A stretch of 64,000 nucleotides of DNA from Zychaea mexicana (taxonomy: Eukaryota > Mucoromycota > Mucoromycetes > Mucorales > Lichtheimiaceae). A program made the translations under genes and the position numbers. Where the stretch lies: contig NW_026516725.1 of assembly GCF_025766255.1 (NCBI RefSeq), positions 186,001-250,000 of the forward strand, in the 5' to 3' direction. Positions 48,354 to 61,600 of the stretch are shown in pieces; the stretch's first letter is position 1, and the number at the start of each line of letters is the position of its first letter. The notes under the pieces are model-generated. The model saw only the letters and a list, made by a program, of their open reading frames with translations, had not been told where the DNA came from and made no database searches.

Positions 48354-49567
48354 TTAGATTTTCATGACGACCAGCTCTTGTCGTTCGCTGAATGCTTGAT
48401 GCCATGTCTTGAGTTGTTCGAGAACAACAAAGGTGATGATGGTTTGTGGACCCAATCGGATAAACGCAGGTGTCCAGCCTTTAAAGAATGCGCGCATGCC
48501 TTCCATCTTGTACATTTGTCCCATAACCTGTAACGATGATATTTTCCGCTCCTTGCCACTGGCTGCCATAATTCGAGTCTTGATTACGTCTACGGGGGAA
48601 CACACTGTCGTTGCCACAAGACCCTAATAGACCATCACGAACAACAGCATCAACATCATCATCATCATCATCACGACGTAATTATAGCAATAAATCCAAC
48701 AAAGCTCTTTTTCCTCCACTCAACCCATTTTTGTATCAGTAACACACGTACCGCCAACACACTTGATGTGAAATGAAGCGTCAGTCCATCTTCTAAAGGC
48801 GAATGTCGCAACAACAGGTCTTTAAAGATATCGTAGGAAACGCACTGTGACGAAGTCATGAGGATCGCTCGGTTGACGTTCGGGCCCAATCCTCGAAACA
48901 GCGACGATACACCTTCTTCCCTGCTCATCCGAATAATTCCATCCAAAGCGCTCTTGTAGTTTCGACGTTGATGCGGTGGTAATTGACCGTCGTTTTGCAT
49001 ACGTACCTGTCAAAGAGAAAAAGGTGTTTAGTTGTTTCTTCTTTTCCTCCCTTAGGGTCCCAATTGCTTAAAGATAAGCAAGTCATCTTACATTGAGAAC
49101 ATCGGCCGGATTTCCGCACACTCCACCAAGAGCACCAGCAGCACTCGAACAAAACAGCAATTGCCATACAGTAGGGCCTAGTCGTTGACAAACTCAATAA
49201 GCCAAAAACGAACTTTTTCCCCCGTAAATGTGTATATACATATATCAATAGCTGAAGCGAACTTACTCTCTGCCTTTGTCAGCAAACCTTGCTTGAGCTT
49301 CTCATAAGCACCGAATCGAGCAGTCGAATAAGTCGCTTGTCTCAAAATACTTGCTGACAGTCCAGCATACAGTCGCAAGAATCCCTCATTCCGTGCAATC
49401 ATGATCATGGTCTTTAACATGCTGACCTTGCCATTGCCCTTCAAGTTTTGCAGGCGGACCTTGGTCAGATCGAGGGGGTGGACCACCATTGCAGCAACAC
49501 ATGACGACACACCACCAAAATAGAACGGAGTCGATCGCTGTGTCGTGGTAGTAGTAGTAGTAGTCAT
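48354..49567 (-). CDS. Mitochondrial dicarboxylate carrier (paralogue 1)
   Basis: Mitochondrial carrier family protein of the inner membrane, best matched to the dicarboxylate carrier (DIC1) group that exchanges malate or succinate for phosphate. Four exons: 49267-49567, 49092-49177, 48752-49006 and 48354-48623, giving 303 residues. The three repeats each carry the signature PX[DE]XX[KR]: HPLDLTKVRLQ, NPADVLNVRMQ and SPVDVIKTRIM. Other typical phrases are LYAGLSASILRQATYSTARF, SLFRGLGPNVNRAILMT and FFKGWTPAFIRLGPQTI. The start is ATG 49567 ([19 protein letters not shown]); the run of Thr is an ACT repeat. Its paralogue at 51553-52789 faces away, sharing the 2-kb interval between the two starts. 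Confidence 0.92.
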
Positions 49568-51552
49568 TTGTCTAAAGGCTGGTTTATTTTGGCGAAGGGT
49601 AGAAGGTGAGAGAGAGAGAGAGAGAGAGGGGAGGGAGGGGGTTGGAGGAAGGAAAAGCAAAAGGAGAGAGAGACAGGAAAGACGAGTATTAATTATAAGA
49701 AGGAGGCGAAAGATTTTCGAGGAAGAAGGGTAATCTATTTCCAGGCACGACGAATATACACTATCATTGTTTGATCCCACATCAAGCAAAATTATGCCTG
49801 AAAGACTATAACATTGTGGAATGGTAATAGGGTTCCGGTGGAAAAAAGGTTTTCCGTGAACGCCCGAAGTTTTGCGTTTGCGCTAAATACTGTATGCAAG
49901 AGCTGATTTTCAGCAGGCCCGTATCAAATATATCATCGTCGAAGCTTCGGTGCTGGGTCATTTGTCAATTAGAGATCGTCCCTTTTGTCTCCGCACGTAC
50001 TCTTTTCGTTATTGTTGTTGTTGTTGTTGCCACGAGTCGTTTTAAGATGACTGTGGTTAGTGGTTCCATGTTTGTTTGTGATCAGATCACCTGGGCCTCT
50101 CCAATAGAGTTACAATATAGCTCACGTTAATGTTTTACACTATATGAGCAATCGGTGAGTATAATGTGTTTTGCTGTGCCTATCACCCCCCACCCCCTCC
50201 TTCTTTTGAATCTCGCATCGATATGCAGGTACCAACAGCAAAGAAGAACGTTCTTTCTGGCCTAATTTTATTATCCGCCGTCGCATTTGCAAAACCATGT
50301 CTTCTCACTCGCTACGCTTTACATACTAACAAAAAAGTCGCGTGAGCATCATAATGTACCAATGTTTCGTCTGCGCGTGCTAAGATTCGTCATATTGCGA
50401 AGCCCTAAAACGCTGAAACATGAGTAATAAGTTGCTTAGCGACGAATTCGGTAGTATAGCAACCAGGATGATTGCTGGAGAAATTTATACGAAAGATTTT
50501 TTAGTAAAGGAGGAAAAGTGGAGCAATGCAGTGTGTGCATGTGCATTCAGGAAATGGCAAAAATAGAACAAGAGGTGCGCTTTCATTTTCATATTTAGCA
50601 CGGAATCTCTCTCATGTCTTCTTTCTTATGTATCATTGGCTATGATTATGTAAACCATATCATTCCGATGATGATGGTATCAATGCAAGCATTGCAAATG
50701 GATATGTAGAGAATGCATTTCTCGATGGTGATGTGTTATAGCGTGCTGTTTTTTTTTTGGCTCCATGTTAATAGTAGCTCTTTAAGCGCCACTTGTCTAA
50801 TGATACATATCAGTGTGCTTTATGATAGGATAGGAAGGCAGGTACTGACGAATGTTTGCTTTTTCGCTAGATGATCAATCTCATGGACGAAGAAAGGGAG
50901 CACAACAGCTGAGCTACTATATAGGCACGATATCCAATACTGTACAGTATCGTGCTATATATGCAGTGTGGCGTTTATAGTGTCGTTGCTGGTCCCGCTC
51001 TTTTGCTGCACGGAATTTATACGATATAGTTATGATGAAAGAACAACACCCTTATTTATATACCTTCAATCGAGCAGATTATAAAGGGGAGTTCACAATC
51101 AGACTCCTTGTTTTATGATCGGAATTAACCCTCTGTAGTGAATGGGGTTCCTTGTATCTTTCTTATAGCAGTGGTTTGTGGATGATGCAGGAAACATTTG
51201 TTGTTGTGTCTGACGGCAATAAGGGCCGATAACAACTGCGGGAACAGTGGCTCTTGAGTAGTAAAGCAGCAGCTGGCATATACCCGCTGTACTACTTGCA
51301 GTTGGAGCTTGACGGCGAGAGAGAAGATATATATATACCCCATTTCTGACGCCCGGACCAGGTGTGGGGTGGGCGGAAAAACAGTTTTCCTTGTCCGAAC
51401 CAGATTATGCGACGTGTGTCGGCTACTAGAGACCTCAGTTTTGACATATGGGCAAATCAAAAAAAGAAAAATAGAAATGTTTCGCTCTCTGTCTCTACCC
51501 TCCCTTTTATTCCTTTCCCCCCCCCCTATTTCTTATTTCCTCATAAGTATCA
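49568..51552. other. Shared intergenic region of the two carrier genes
   Basis: Divergent promoter interval of 2 kb. Holds GA-rich tracts just upstream of the leftward carrier (49606-49690), a (GTT)n run near 50010-50026 and a T/C-rich stretch before the rightward start (51480-51540). No gene was supported. Confidence 0.55.
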
Positions 51553-52789
51553 ATGAGCACATCCACAAGCACCATTACACGATCGACGCCGTTTTATTTT
51601 GGTGGTGTGTCGTCATGCATAGCGGCCATTACGGTCCATCCACTCGACTTGACCAAAGTACGACTGCAGACAATGACAGGCAATGACAAGGTCGGCATGT
51701 TGAAAACCATGCTGTCCATTGTTCGGAACGAAGGTCCTTTACGTTTATACGCTGGTCTGTCGGCCAGTATATTTCGACAGGCTACGTATGCAACCGTGCG
51801 ACTTGGCGTATATGAAAAACTTAAACAGCACATGCTGACAAAGACTGAGAGTAGAGATTTCTCACACAATTTTTTTTTCCATGTTGAGAGATGGAAGGGT
51901 CGCTAGTGTCAGTTTATTAAAGATACTGACTGTCATTTTTGGTTTGTTTTGAAATAATAGAACCAAAAGTATGGCAATTGCTTTTGTGCTCGACTACTGC
52001 TGGTGCTTTAGGTGGGGCATGCGGTACACCGGGTGATATTGTTAATGTAATAACGCATGTCGATCGATCATCATACCAAAGTGTCTGTTGGGTGTGTGTG
52101 TGCGCATGGAAAGGACTAACTTGTGAAAGGGAAATCGATAATATACTAGGTTCGTATGCAGAACGACGGCCAATTGCCTTTAGTTCAAAGACGCAATTAC
52201 AAAAACGCCGTGGATGGGCTTCTCCGGATCAGTCGCGAGGAGGGTGTGTCATCATTATTTCGAGGCCTAGGTCCCAATGTGAGCCGGGCTATTCTTGTCA
52301 CATCGGCTCAATGCGTATCTTACGATTTGTTTAAGGATCTTTTGGCTCGACACTCGCCAATGAAGGATGGAATGTCGCTGCATTTTACCGCTAGCGTACT
52401 GGCTGTATGTATCATGTAATGGTTTTATTTGTGGGAGGAGTAGATTTGTTTTTTACATATTGGGACTATTCAGATTCTTATACTAATGATATTCTTTTTT
52501 TTTTTTTGAATGTCTCAAGGGTCTAGCAGCAACGACAGCATGCTCACCAGCAGATGTCGTCAAGACACGCATCATGTCGACTAGTGCCAAGGACGGCAAA
52601 GTATCGTCGCTTTCGGTTGTGGCACAAATGTACAGGACTGAAGGATTAAGGTCTTTTTTCAAAGGTTGGACACCGGCCTTTATACGGTTGGGACCACAGA
52701 CCATTATTACCTTTGTTGTCCTAGAGCAGTTGAAAACTTGGTATCAGTCATTCCATCACGATAGACCGCTAGTTGCTGCAAAGATTTAA
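51553..52789 (+). CDS. Mitochondrial dicarboxylate carrier (paralogue 2)
   Basis: Same family and layout as the leftward carrier. Exons 51553-51850, 51961-52046, 52150-52404 and 52520-52789 give 302 residues. Exons 2-4 are 86, 255 and 270 nt in both paralogues and exon 1 differs by only one codon. Signatures: HPLDLTKVRLQ, TPGDIVNVRMQ (Gly-Asp instead of Ala-Asp, still fitting the motif) and SPADVVKTRIM. Ends QSFHHDRPLVAAKI. The start MSTSTSTITRSTPFYFGG aligns with paralogue 1. The third-repeat sequence FFKGWTPAFIRLGPQTIITF is identical in both. No damage is seen, so both are probably active, perhaps under different regulation. Confidence 0.92.
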
Positions 52790-55693
52790 ACTACGCTATT
52801 TATAACAGCAGCAGCAAGCCTACTATATACACCAGTATAAACCCCACTTTTTCCAATGTTCCTCGTTATTTACGCTTTACTATTACTACTTCTACTATTA
52901 CTACTGCTATTTCTGTACATAGGTCTCTGTCGCCTGATTAATACATGTCTTTTTCCATCTTTTGTTTCACATACTGACTGCCTGTCAAACTGAGTCATCC
53001 TTGCATTATTGTATGCATTGCTTTTTACTTGGAATCTCCGTGACATCCTGTTTCTTTCAGATCAAAGCCTTCGTTTGTTGTTCCTAGTCATCCGAGTCTT
53101 AGTCATTCCAAAATAATAGTCAGCCAGTATTTCAATGATGATGATACCATCAAGCGGATAGAAACTTTGGTGCACGTATCAACAACATCATATCATGGAA
53201 AGTCGCTGGTGCAATACATAAAAGACGAAAGTAATTGTTTTTGAATGCTTATCAAAACAACTCCAGTAAAACATTCGCTCACATATAGCTGATACGGTAG
53301 AGAGGTCATTCAACTATATATCCATATTATTATATTAAATCCACAAAAAGATAGCAGCATTAGTTGTTGCTGCTACTCAAACGCATGTATCATAGCAGTC
53401 AACAGCTAGTGTGCTGACATGGCAATAATAATTAGTAGCTTACATACTGATTAGAACAGCAGGTTAAGTACCACCACCTTTCTAGAATAACCTTGAATTA
53501 TTGCCTTAGTAACCGGAAAGAAGATTACCGATCACCACATCTATATCAATCTAAATTAGAACTCTGTTAGGACAGGACACCAATTCTATGTTTTTGCATT
53601 TGCATGTAACGCAACTGTAGCAAGATGTGTGGCCTTGGTATGTATATAGAAAGTTTGAATCAACTATTTAGAAAAACTGCCCACATGTATATGCTTTGCT
53701 TATACATTTATATGACAGCGCTGCTGTATGTAGATAGTATCATCAGAGGTGATAGGAAGAATAAGCTAGACCGCGCAAATAGTTAAATGGATCGCATGAC
53801 CAAGATAGATTGTGCGTAAAATGAAGCTGCTGGATGCAATCACAAAATTCAATACCCGACTGGTTAAAAGTGATCGACGCACTCGACCTTTGCCTTATTA
53901 GTCAAGGAATAGGAAGAAAATAAGGGGGGGGGCGGACAAGATGCTGGCGCAAGAAGATTAATAAGGTGGTAGAAAAAAAGAGGTGGATGTGTTGTCACTC
54001 TTAAGAAGAAGAAAGAAAAAAGTACTATGCGCTCTAAAGAACAGGAGGCCTTATTGTGATTGTTGGTGATACAGTCTGTTACACCGTTCATCTCTTACTC
54101 TCTCCTTGTCTCTTGGAGGAGGATGTAAGTTGCTGACAAAAGGTCGTCTTCTTCCAAAGGAGGACACAAAATAGAGATTTTTCAATCGTCAGGGCAAGAG
54201 CTTCTTGGCAATGTTCCAGAAATAATGAACTGCATGGTACTCGTATCAACGCCATATCGTTTATGACTTGAGTCAGGCTTGCTCTCCTTACATAGCAAAA
54301 GACGCACAAAAAAAAAGCTTAATAAGAGTACCGTCATCCACATACACGCCAGTGCTTCGTTGTCCTGGCAACTGTATCCTGTGGACATCGACCCGTCACT
54401 TGGAAGAACAAAGAAGTAAACATTTCACTCAATTAAGAGGGAAAGGGTAAAGTCTCTCTTTCTCTTCTTTACAATCAATGATTGTTTTCTCTCTCTTTCT
54501 TCTTTTTTTTTTTTGGGAGTATTTCCAAATCTTTTTTTGCTCGGGGTTTGTTAGCCAGCGATTCAGAAATCATCCACTGAGCGGAAACTGGCGAAAAAAC
54601 TCATAAAAAATTGAAGAGAGCGACTATTTTTTTTTGTTTTCCTTCTGGTTCAGTACACTTTGACCTTAACGTCTTCCCCCCCTTCTTCTCTTCACCCTTC
54701 TCGCAAAACGGAAACAACAAGGTGTTACTGATTAGGAGCCTTTCTCACACACCCTTTTTTTTTGAGAGAGTGAAAAAAGAAGAACGGCATCATTGCAATT
54801 CACACCAGTTGACTTTGGTACGTACGGATGGAGAGATGCGTGAGAGGGTTTGTGTGTATATGTGTGTGGAGGGATGAGTGTGACGAGAGGGGAGAAGGAA
54901 TCATGATGACATACATGGAAGGTGGTGATCGCGCGCGTTTTTTTATTTTTGGATAAACAGGTGTGGTCTTGATCAAACCTTCCAATTGGCGGGTGGGTGA
55001 GGTGAAGGGCGGGGGGGGGGTTATAGAGTGGTGAAAGAGAAGAGAAGAGGGAATGCGAAGCAAAAGAGAGATCGTAACAAGAGAGGGCGGGCCCTGGAAT
55101 GCAAGTGGCATAAGAAGAGAAAGAGAGGTGGTTTTTTTGACTTTCTGCTGTCGCTCATGGGGGATGCAGAGCAAGAAAGCGGAGCGGAGCATTGGTGGGG
55201 CAGGGGTGGTGGAACATGAAGACAGAAGAAGAAGAAGAGAAAGTCGAATGGTGTTCATTCGAGAATGGGAGTGGCATGTGTGTGCCCCAAATCAACAACG
55301 ACAAAAAAAAAAAAAACATCGCTGACATGTTATTTTTTCTTTTATTTTGGGTCTATTATAGAGGAAACCGTTTTATTCCCGCAACCAGCGTAAGAGCTGC
55401 CCCTCTTTGGTCCTCCTCCACCCACCCCCTTGTGCGCGCGCCTCTTACGAAAAAAAATAAACCAGAAACAGCATCGAAGGCCAACAAGTGAAAAAGAACT
55501 GCGGGCCGGCTCTCTCGTTTTCCAATTTATATACACAACACAAACACGGCAACTGCAAGCCTTTCTATTCTTGTGATAAGCACTGAACGGGCATATACAT
55601 TGCTCTCAGTACAGCCAACACAGAGCATTTCTCCAATACGAAAAAACGCCCACTCCCATTTTCTATCGTTTTCCTCGCATCAATCAAGTAACT
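52790..55693. other. Intergenic between carrier 2 and the CHD gene
   Basis: 2.9 kb. Left part AT-rich. From 53.9 kb come long purine and pyrimidine runs: G-run at 53923, GA-rich 55025-55230. A TATA-like TTTATATAC lies at 55526, about 165 bases before the CHD start. No gene was supported. Confidence 0.5.
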
Positions 55694-58600
55694 ATGGCCC
55701 ATCCACAAGACATGTATCAAAAGTTCGTGCCGTCGCCTGGTTACCAAATGACAGGCACTGACCAACAAGCGCCAATGCAACAACAACAGCAACAGATGCC
55801 GCAACAGCAACATCCAGGTCTTGGAAACATGCAACCTGGCTACTCGCCTGTCGATGCTTCTGGATATCCAATCCAAATGTATCATCCACAAGCATATCCA
55901 CAGCAACAGCAGCAACAGCAACAACCCCATCCTCAGCAGGCATCGCCCCACATGAACTATGGCAGCGGCGGCGGCGTCCCTCCACAGGGTATGGGCTACA
56001 TTTCAAACCAGCAGCAGCAGTTCCAGTCACCGCCCAGTCATATCCAATATCAAAGACCACCCACACCTACACAGCAGCAGCAGCATGGATATCCTGCAGC
56101 TGCAATGAACCATCCTGGTATGATGTACAATAATCCTGCTGCCATGATGTCGCCACAAGGCATGCCATCAGCACCACAGGGGATGCCACCACAGGGAATG
56201 CGTCCAATGGGTGCAGGAACACCACCATCAGCAGCAGCAGCAGGCAATCCACAGTTCATTAATACCTTTTCTCGACCTTCAAATGGTTATCATCCAATGG
56301 CTACCGCTGGTGGTGGTGGTGGTGGTGGTGGTGCTGGCGGTGGGCCTATGCCAATGAATGCCTATCCTCCTCAACACATCCCACAACAGCAATCCCTTCC
56401 TCCCCAACAACAACGACAATTCATTCCAGCACAAAACGTCCCTCAACAACATCAATTCCAAATTTCACAACAGCAACAATACCACCATCAACAACAATTG
56501 TACCAACAACAACAGCAGCAACGTCAACAACAACCAAGAGCAGCAGCAGCAGCCAGACCCAAACGTCCAACGCGAAATGTGAAAAAGAAGGTCACGTATG
56601 ACGAATCATCCGACGACGAAGAGGAGGATTTGGCCTTTCTGGAAGAGGAATCTGAACAATCGGAAGAAAGCGAGTTTGAGGATGACGAGCCTGTTGTCAG
56701 TTTGAAAAAGAAGGGAAAGAAGGGTCCACAAGCGACGAATGCGACCATTGAACCAGAAGAAGTTGTTGTTATTCCTATTGGAACAAAGGTAAAATGGAAA
56801 AATAAAAGACATGTGTTGTACGTTTTTTAGGGGGTTCTAATAATTGAGGTTTCTATTTAGGTGTTTGAGAAAATCCTAGATTATCGTCAGAATGAGGAAA
56901 CGGATCAAGATGAATTGTTGGTTAAATACAAGGTAATTGGCGCTGGTTGGGGAGAGGGAATAAAAAACGTGGGATTGAATTTGAAGTTGGGGTTCTGATA
57001 TGTTTATTTGCTGTGTATAGAACATGAGTTTCCATCACGTGGAATGGGTTCCTCTGAAACGCATTGAAGGCGAGCATCTAGGCAAGCATCGTGTCAAGAA
57101 GTTCTTGCAAAAGTGGAATCAAGATGGCCAACGTGGCGAAGACTTTAGAGATCATTTGAAGGTGAGTATCCGTGCTATTGTAAGTGTACCTAACGAGGTT
57201 AATAACCGATTTTTTTTTTTGGATAGGTGGACCGTGTCATTGATGAGGGTGAGTTGCAAGACCCGGCTTCAGGAGAAACCAAAATCTTCTTCCTTGTCAA
57301 ATGGAACGGTCTTTTCTATGATGCCAGTACTTGGGAAACAGAAGAGGATTTGCGAAAGGTAAAAGTGAAAATCAAAAAAAGGGATAAGCAAGTTTACATG
57401 TATTTTCAAAATGAAGGCTGAAACAAAAAGGACATTTGCTTTTTTTTTTTTTTTTTTGAATAGATCGATGCTCTCAAAATCGACGAGTTCCATCAAAGAC
57501 GTCAAATCCCGCAAGAAAAACTAGCCAATTCACCACCACGTCCTACGCCCATGACACCATTCCAACACTATGATCAGTCGCCCGATTATCGCTACACCAA
57601 CGAGCTTCGATCATACCAGTTGGAGGGTCTAAACTGGCTACGCTTCTGTTACCACAACTATCGCTCATGTATCTTGGCCGATGAAATGGGCCTTGGCAAG
57701 ACCGTACAGTCTGTTGCGCTCCTCAATGACATTTACTACACTTTGGGCATTCGTGGTCCATTCTTGATTGTTGCACCATTATCAAGTAAGTTTTTCAGCC
57801 TTTAATGTTTGTTAGAACGCTTGAGGGGGAGGTAATGTCATGGATTGACTTTTTTTTTTTCTTTACGTTCTAGCTGTGCCTCATTGGATTCGTGCATTCA
57901 ATGCATGGACTGAGCTCAACGTGATCGACTTCCGTGGTAGCAATCATGCACGCAGCTTGATTGTTGAGACGGAGTTTTACTATAAGGATATGCAAGGCGC
58001 CATCATCCCCAACCGATACAAGTTTGATGTCCTTGTTACGACTTATGAAATGGTAATCATTGTCCAGAAAATGATGGATGGGGATAAAAGGAGAGGCGAT
58101 GGTATTAAGCTCTTTCCAAATCTGGAAATTTCAATTTAGGCTTCCGCTGGTGCATCATTGCTACGTGAAGTTCAATGGAAGGCAGGCGTGTTTGATGAAG
58201 CCCATCGATTGAAGAACAAGGTAGGTGTTTTCTATATGGGAAGAATCTTGCATGAATTTCCTTGTGGAACGTAATACTAAAAGGATAAGCATGAATCTTT
58301 TTTTACACGCACAGCAATCTAAAGTATTGGAAATCCTCAAAACCTTTTACATTGAGCACAAGCTTCTGTTGACGGGTACACCACTGCAAAACAACCTCGA
58401 CGAACTCTACAGTTTGCTCAACTTTATGCAACCCGAAGTCTTCAAGTATGTGATAACGAGACGGATATCGTTTGTACACGTTCAACTAACCAAACATGTG
58501 TCTCTCCTTTACTACCTTGATAGTGATGAGCGACTCTTCTTTGCAGAATTCGGAACACTGCAAACGGCTGCTCAAGTCGAACGTCTGCAGGCATTATTGA

Positions 58601-61600
58601 AACCAATCATGTTGCGACGTTTCAAGGAAGATGTTGAAAAGACAATTCCTGTCAAGGAAGAAACTGTGATCGAAGTCGAACTGACCAACCCTCAAAAGAA
58701 GTGGTACCGAGCGATTCTGGAAAAGAACTTTAGTTTCTTGAAGAAGAATGCCAAGAGTAAGTTTTACTATTTTAAAGAGAATAGTGGACCTTCCCCTCCC
58801 CGCTAAAGTTGTGAAATGTTCTACTAGCCAACAAGGAAATGCCACACTTGCGCAACATCATGATGCAGTTACGCAAGTGCTGTATTCATCCGTATCTTTT
58901 GGAAGGTGCCGAAGAAGTGATCCTGTCTGAATGTCATGCAAGTGTTCCTCGGGAACAATTCAACTGCTTGGTCCAATCTTCTGGTAAACTGGTAAGTCGA
59001 GCCCTCACCCCCTTGAGGAGTCTTGTGATGTACTAAGGATGTTTGTTGCACAGGTGCTGATCGACAAGCTTTTGAGAAAGCTGATCAAAGGCAACCACAA
59101 GGTTCTGATTTTCTCCCAGTTTACAAGGTAAGATACAGATCTGTTCTGGGTGTTTTTGGAGGGATTGTACTCTAAATCTGGTTCTTTTTTATTTTGTTTC
59201 TTTAAAAGCTGTCTCGATATTTTGGCAGACTATTTACGTGGTCGCAGCTACGCTTACGAGCGGATCGATGGTAGTGTTCCTGGTGATCAACGTCAAGCAG
59301 CCATTGATCGTTTCACTACCCTTCCGATCCAAGAGTCATTCGTGTTCTTGTTGTGTACCAGAGCTGGTGGTGTTGGTATCAACTTGACTGTAAGTAGTTT
59401 TATTTGCTTTCCAGGTTTTATGTTGGTGTTGTTTTTTGCACGAAAAGATATCTAATGCTTTAAACGACGACAATGTACATTACTATAGGCTGCCGATACG
59501 TGTATCATTTTCGACAGCGATTGGAACCCTCAAAACGATTTGCAAGCCCAAGCGCGTTGCCATCGTATCGGTCAAACAAAACCTGTTCAGATCTATCGTC
59601 TTATTTGCCGCAACACATATGAAAAAGACATGTTTGATCGTGCCGGTATCAAGTTGGGTCTCGACAAGGCTGTAATGCAACGATCCGGCGTCGCTACTAC
59701 CGATGATAGCGCTGGCGGCTCGAGCAAGAACGAACTGTCCAAGAAGGAAATTGAAGACTTGTTGAAGAAGGGTGCTTATGGTGCTATGCTCGATGATGAG
59801 GCCAGGTACGAGTGAATATATATATATATATATATATATATCTCGGAATGAACTATGTTTATTTACCTCTTTCTTTTTTCATTTTGTCTTTTGGACGGAA
59901 AAATTCACTAGTACCAAATTCTGTGAAGAAGATATTGATCAGATTCTCGAGCGACGTACTACCGTTATCCGCCACGAAGGCAATGAAAAGGGTTCCGTTT
60001 TTTCAAAGGCTACATTCTCTGCCACCGAAGACAGCGTGAGTGTCGAAATTGACGATCCCGACTTTTGGGAAAAGTGGGCAGCAAAAGCAAACATTGATGC
60101 TGCAGAGGAAGTCGACGAGAACAATCTTATTGTGTACGAACCTCGACGAAGACGTACCGTTCAACGCTTTGGTAGCCGTCCTATCGATGGCTCGTACTCA
60201 TCCAACGACAATGCCGAAGATTCAGATGCGTACGAAGAGGAGCAGGAAAAGACGCGAAAGAAGGACCAAACGCGGGCATGGAGCTTATCGGAAAAGACCA
60301 AATACGAGCGCAAGCTCATGATTTATGGCTACGGTCGTTGGGATTTGATGAAGCCCCATTTCCCGCGTCGATCTGAGAAGGATCTGAAATCAGTCACGCG
60401 TGCCTTGATGCGCAAGGTTGTGCCTACCATCGAACCCAACAACGAAGAGGATCGCAAGCTGGTGGACGATATCGACCAGATTCTGGAATCCGATTGTCGA
60501 GACGAAGTCCGTGGTGATCGCACGGTTCCATATTCGGGTGCTACCAAAAAGCAAATCACCGAGTTTCGGTCATTCCTTGATCAAGCTCCGGCTGAGTACG
60601 TTGAACATATCGAGCGTAAAGGTCGTAACTTTTTGTTACGTATCCAAATGCTGTATTTGATCCGCGATAAGATTGTGCCTAAACGTTGGGAGGATGCCAA
60701 GGAGTTGACAATTCCCAAGGTTACTGGCTCTGCTCCTGCTCCATGGTGGGGTGATGATGAGGACCGTGATCTCCTGCTCGGGATCTGTAAGCATGGTTAC
60801 CAACAGTACCTTGCTATGCGCAATGACTCGGAGTTCTGTTTCTATGGCCGCAAATACGACGATAGTCGTGCTGGTTCACTTGAGGATGAGGATTCGGCTC
60901 CTATCAGCAACGGCAAGAAGGAGGAAGCGACGCCTGAAGTTGAAGAGAAGGAAGACGAGGATGATGAACGACAGGTAAGAAATCAATCAATTTCATGAGA
61001 CATTGCATGTACCCTAACATTTCTTTCTATAAGGTCTATGTCTGGCCTTCCAAAGCTGATATTGGTATGCGCTTGCGCCGTATCATTGCTGCCTTCCTCC
61101 GTGAACAGGCCAACGATGCCAGAAAGCGCAAGGTCCAAGAAAAAGAGCAAAAGAAGGAACGTGACCGCAAGTCCAGAGCCAAGGAACGTGAATCGCGACA
61201 GGCACAAAGAGCGCGTGCCAAGCAGCAAGAAATCTCGAATCGATGGACGAAAAAGAACAAGGCCGACTTTTTGCGTACCATCTTGTCTTTTGGTCTCGAA
61301 ACGCATCCAGACGAAACCGATGTACAATGGGGTCGTTTCAAGGAAATTGCTGGGCTAGAGAAAAAGACGGACGAGTCGTTGGATCTGTACCTGCAAAAGT
61401 TCTTGGCGTCGTGTGAGGAGACGCTGAAACGGCCAAAGCCGGAGCAAGAGAATCAGAAAGCAACGGGTAACCATGACGATGACAACGGCACCGGTGGTGC
61501 CAGCGTCAAGGCTGAAGAAGATTCTGCCTCCCCTGAACCATCGCAACAGGTCAAGTCTTTACAAGCAGCTCAAGATAACAACAACAATTTGACAAGCCGT

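Noticed and set aside
55020..55330. Basic protein upstream of the CHD gene
   Set aside because: Lys/Arg-rich frames arise from a GA-rich promoter-side tract without introns, motifs or a convincing start.
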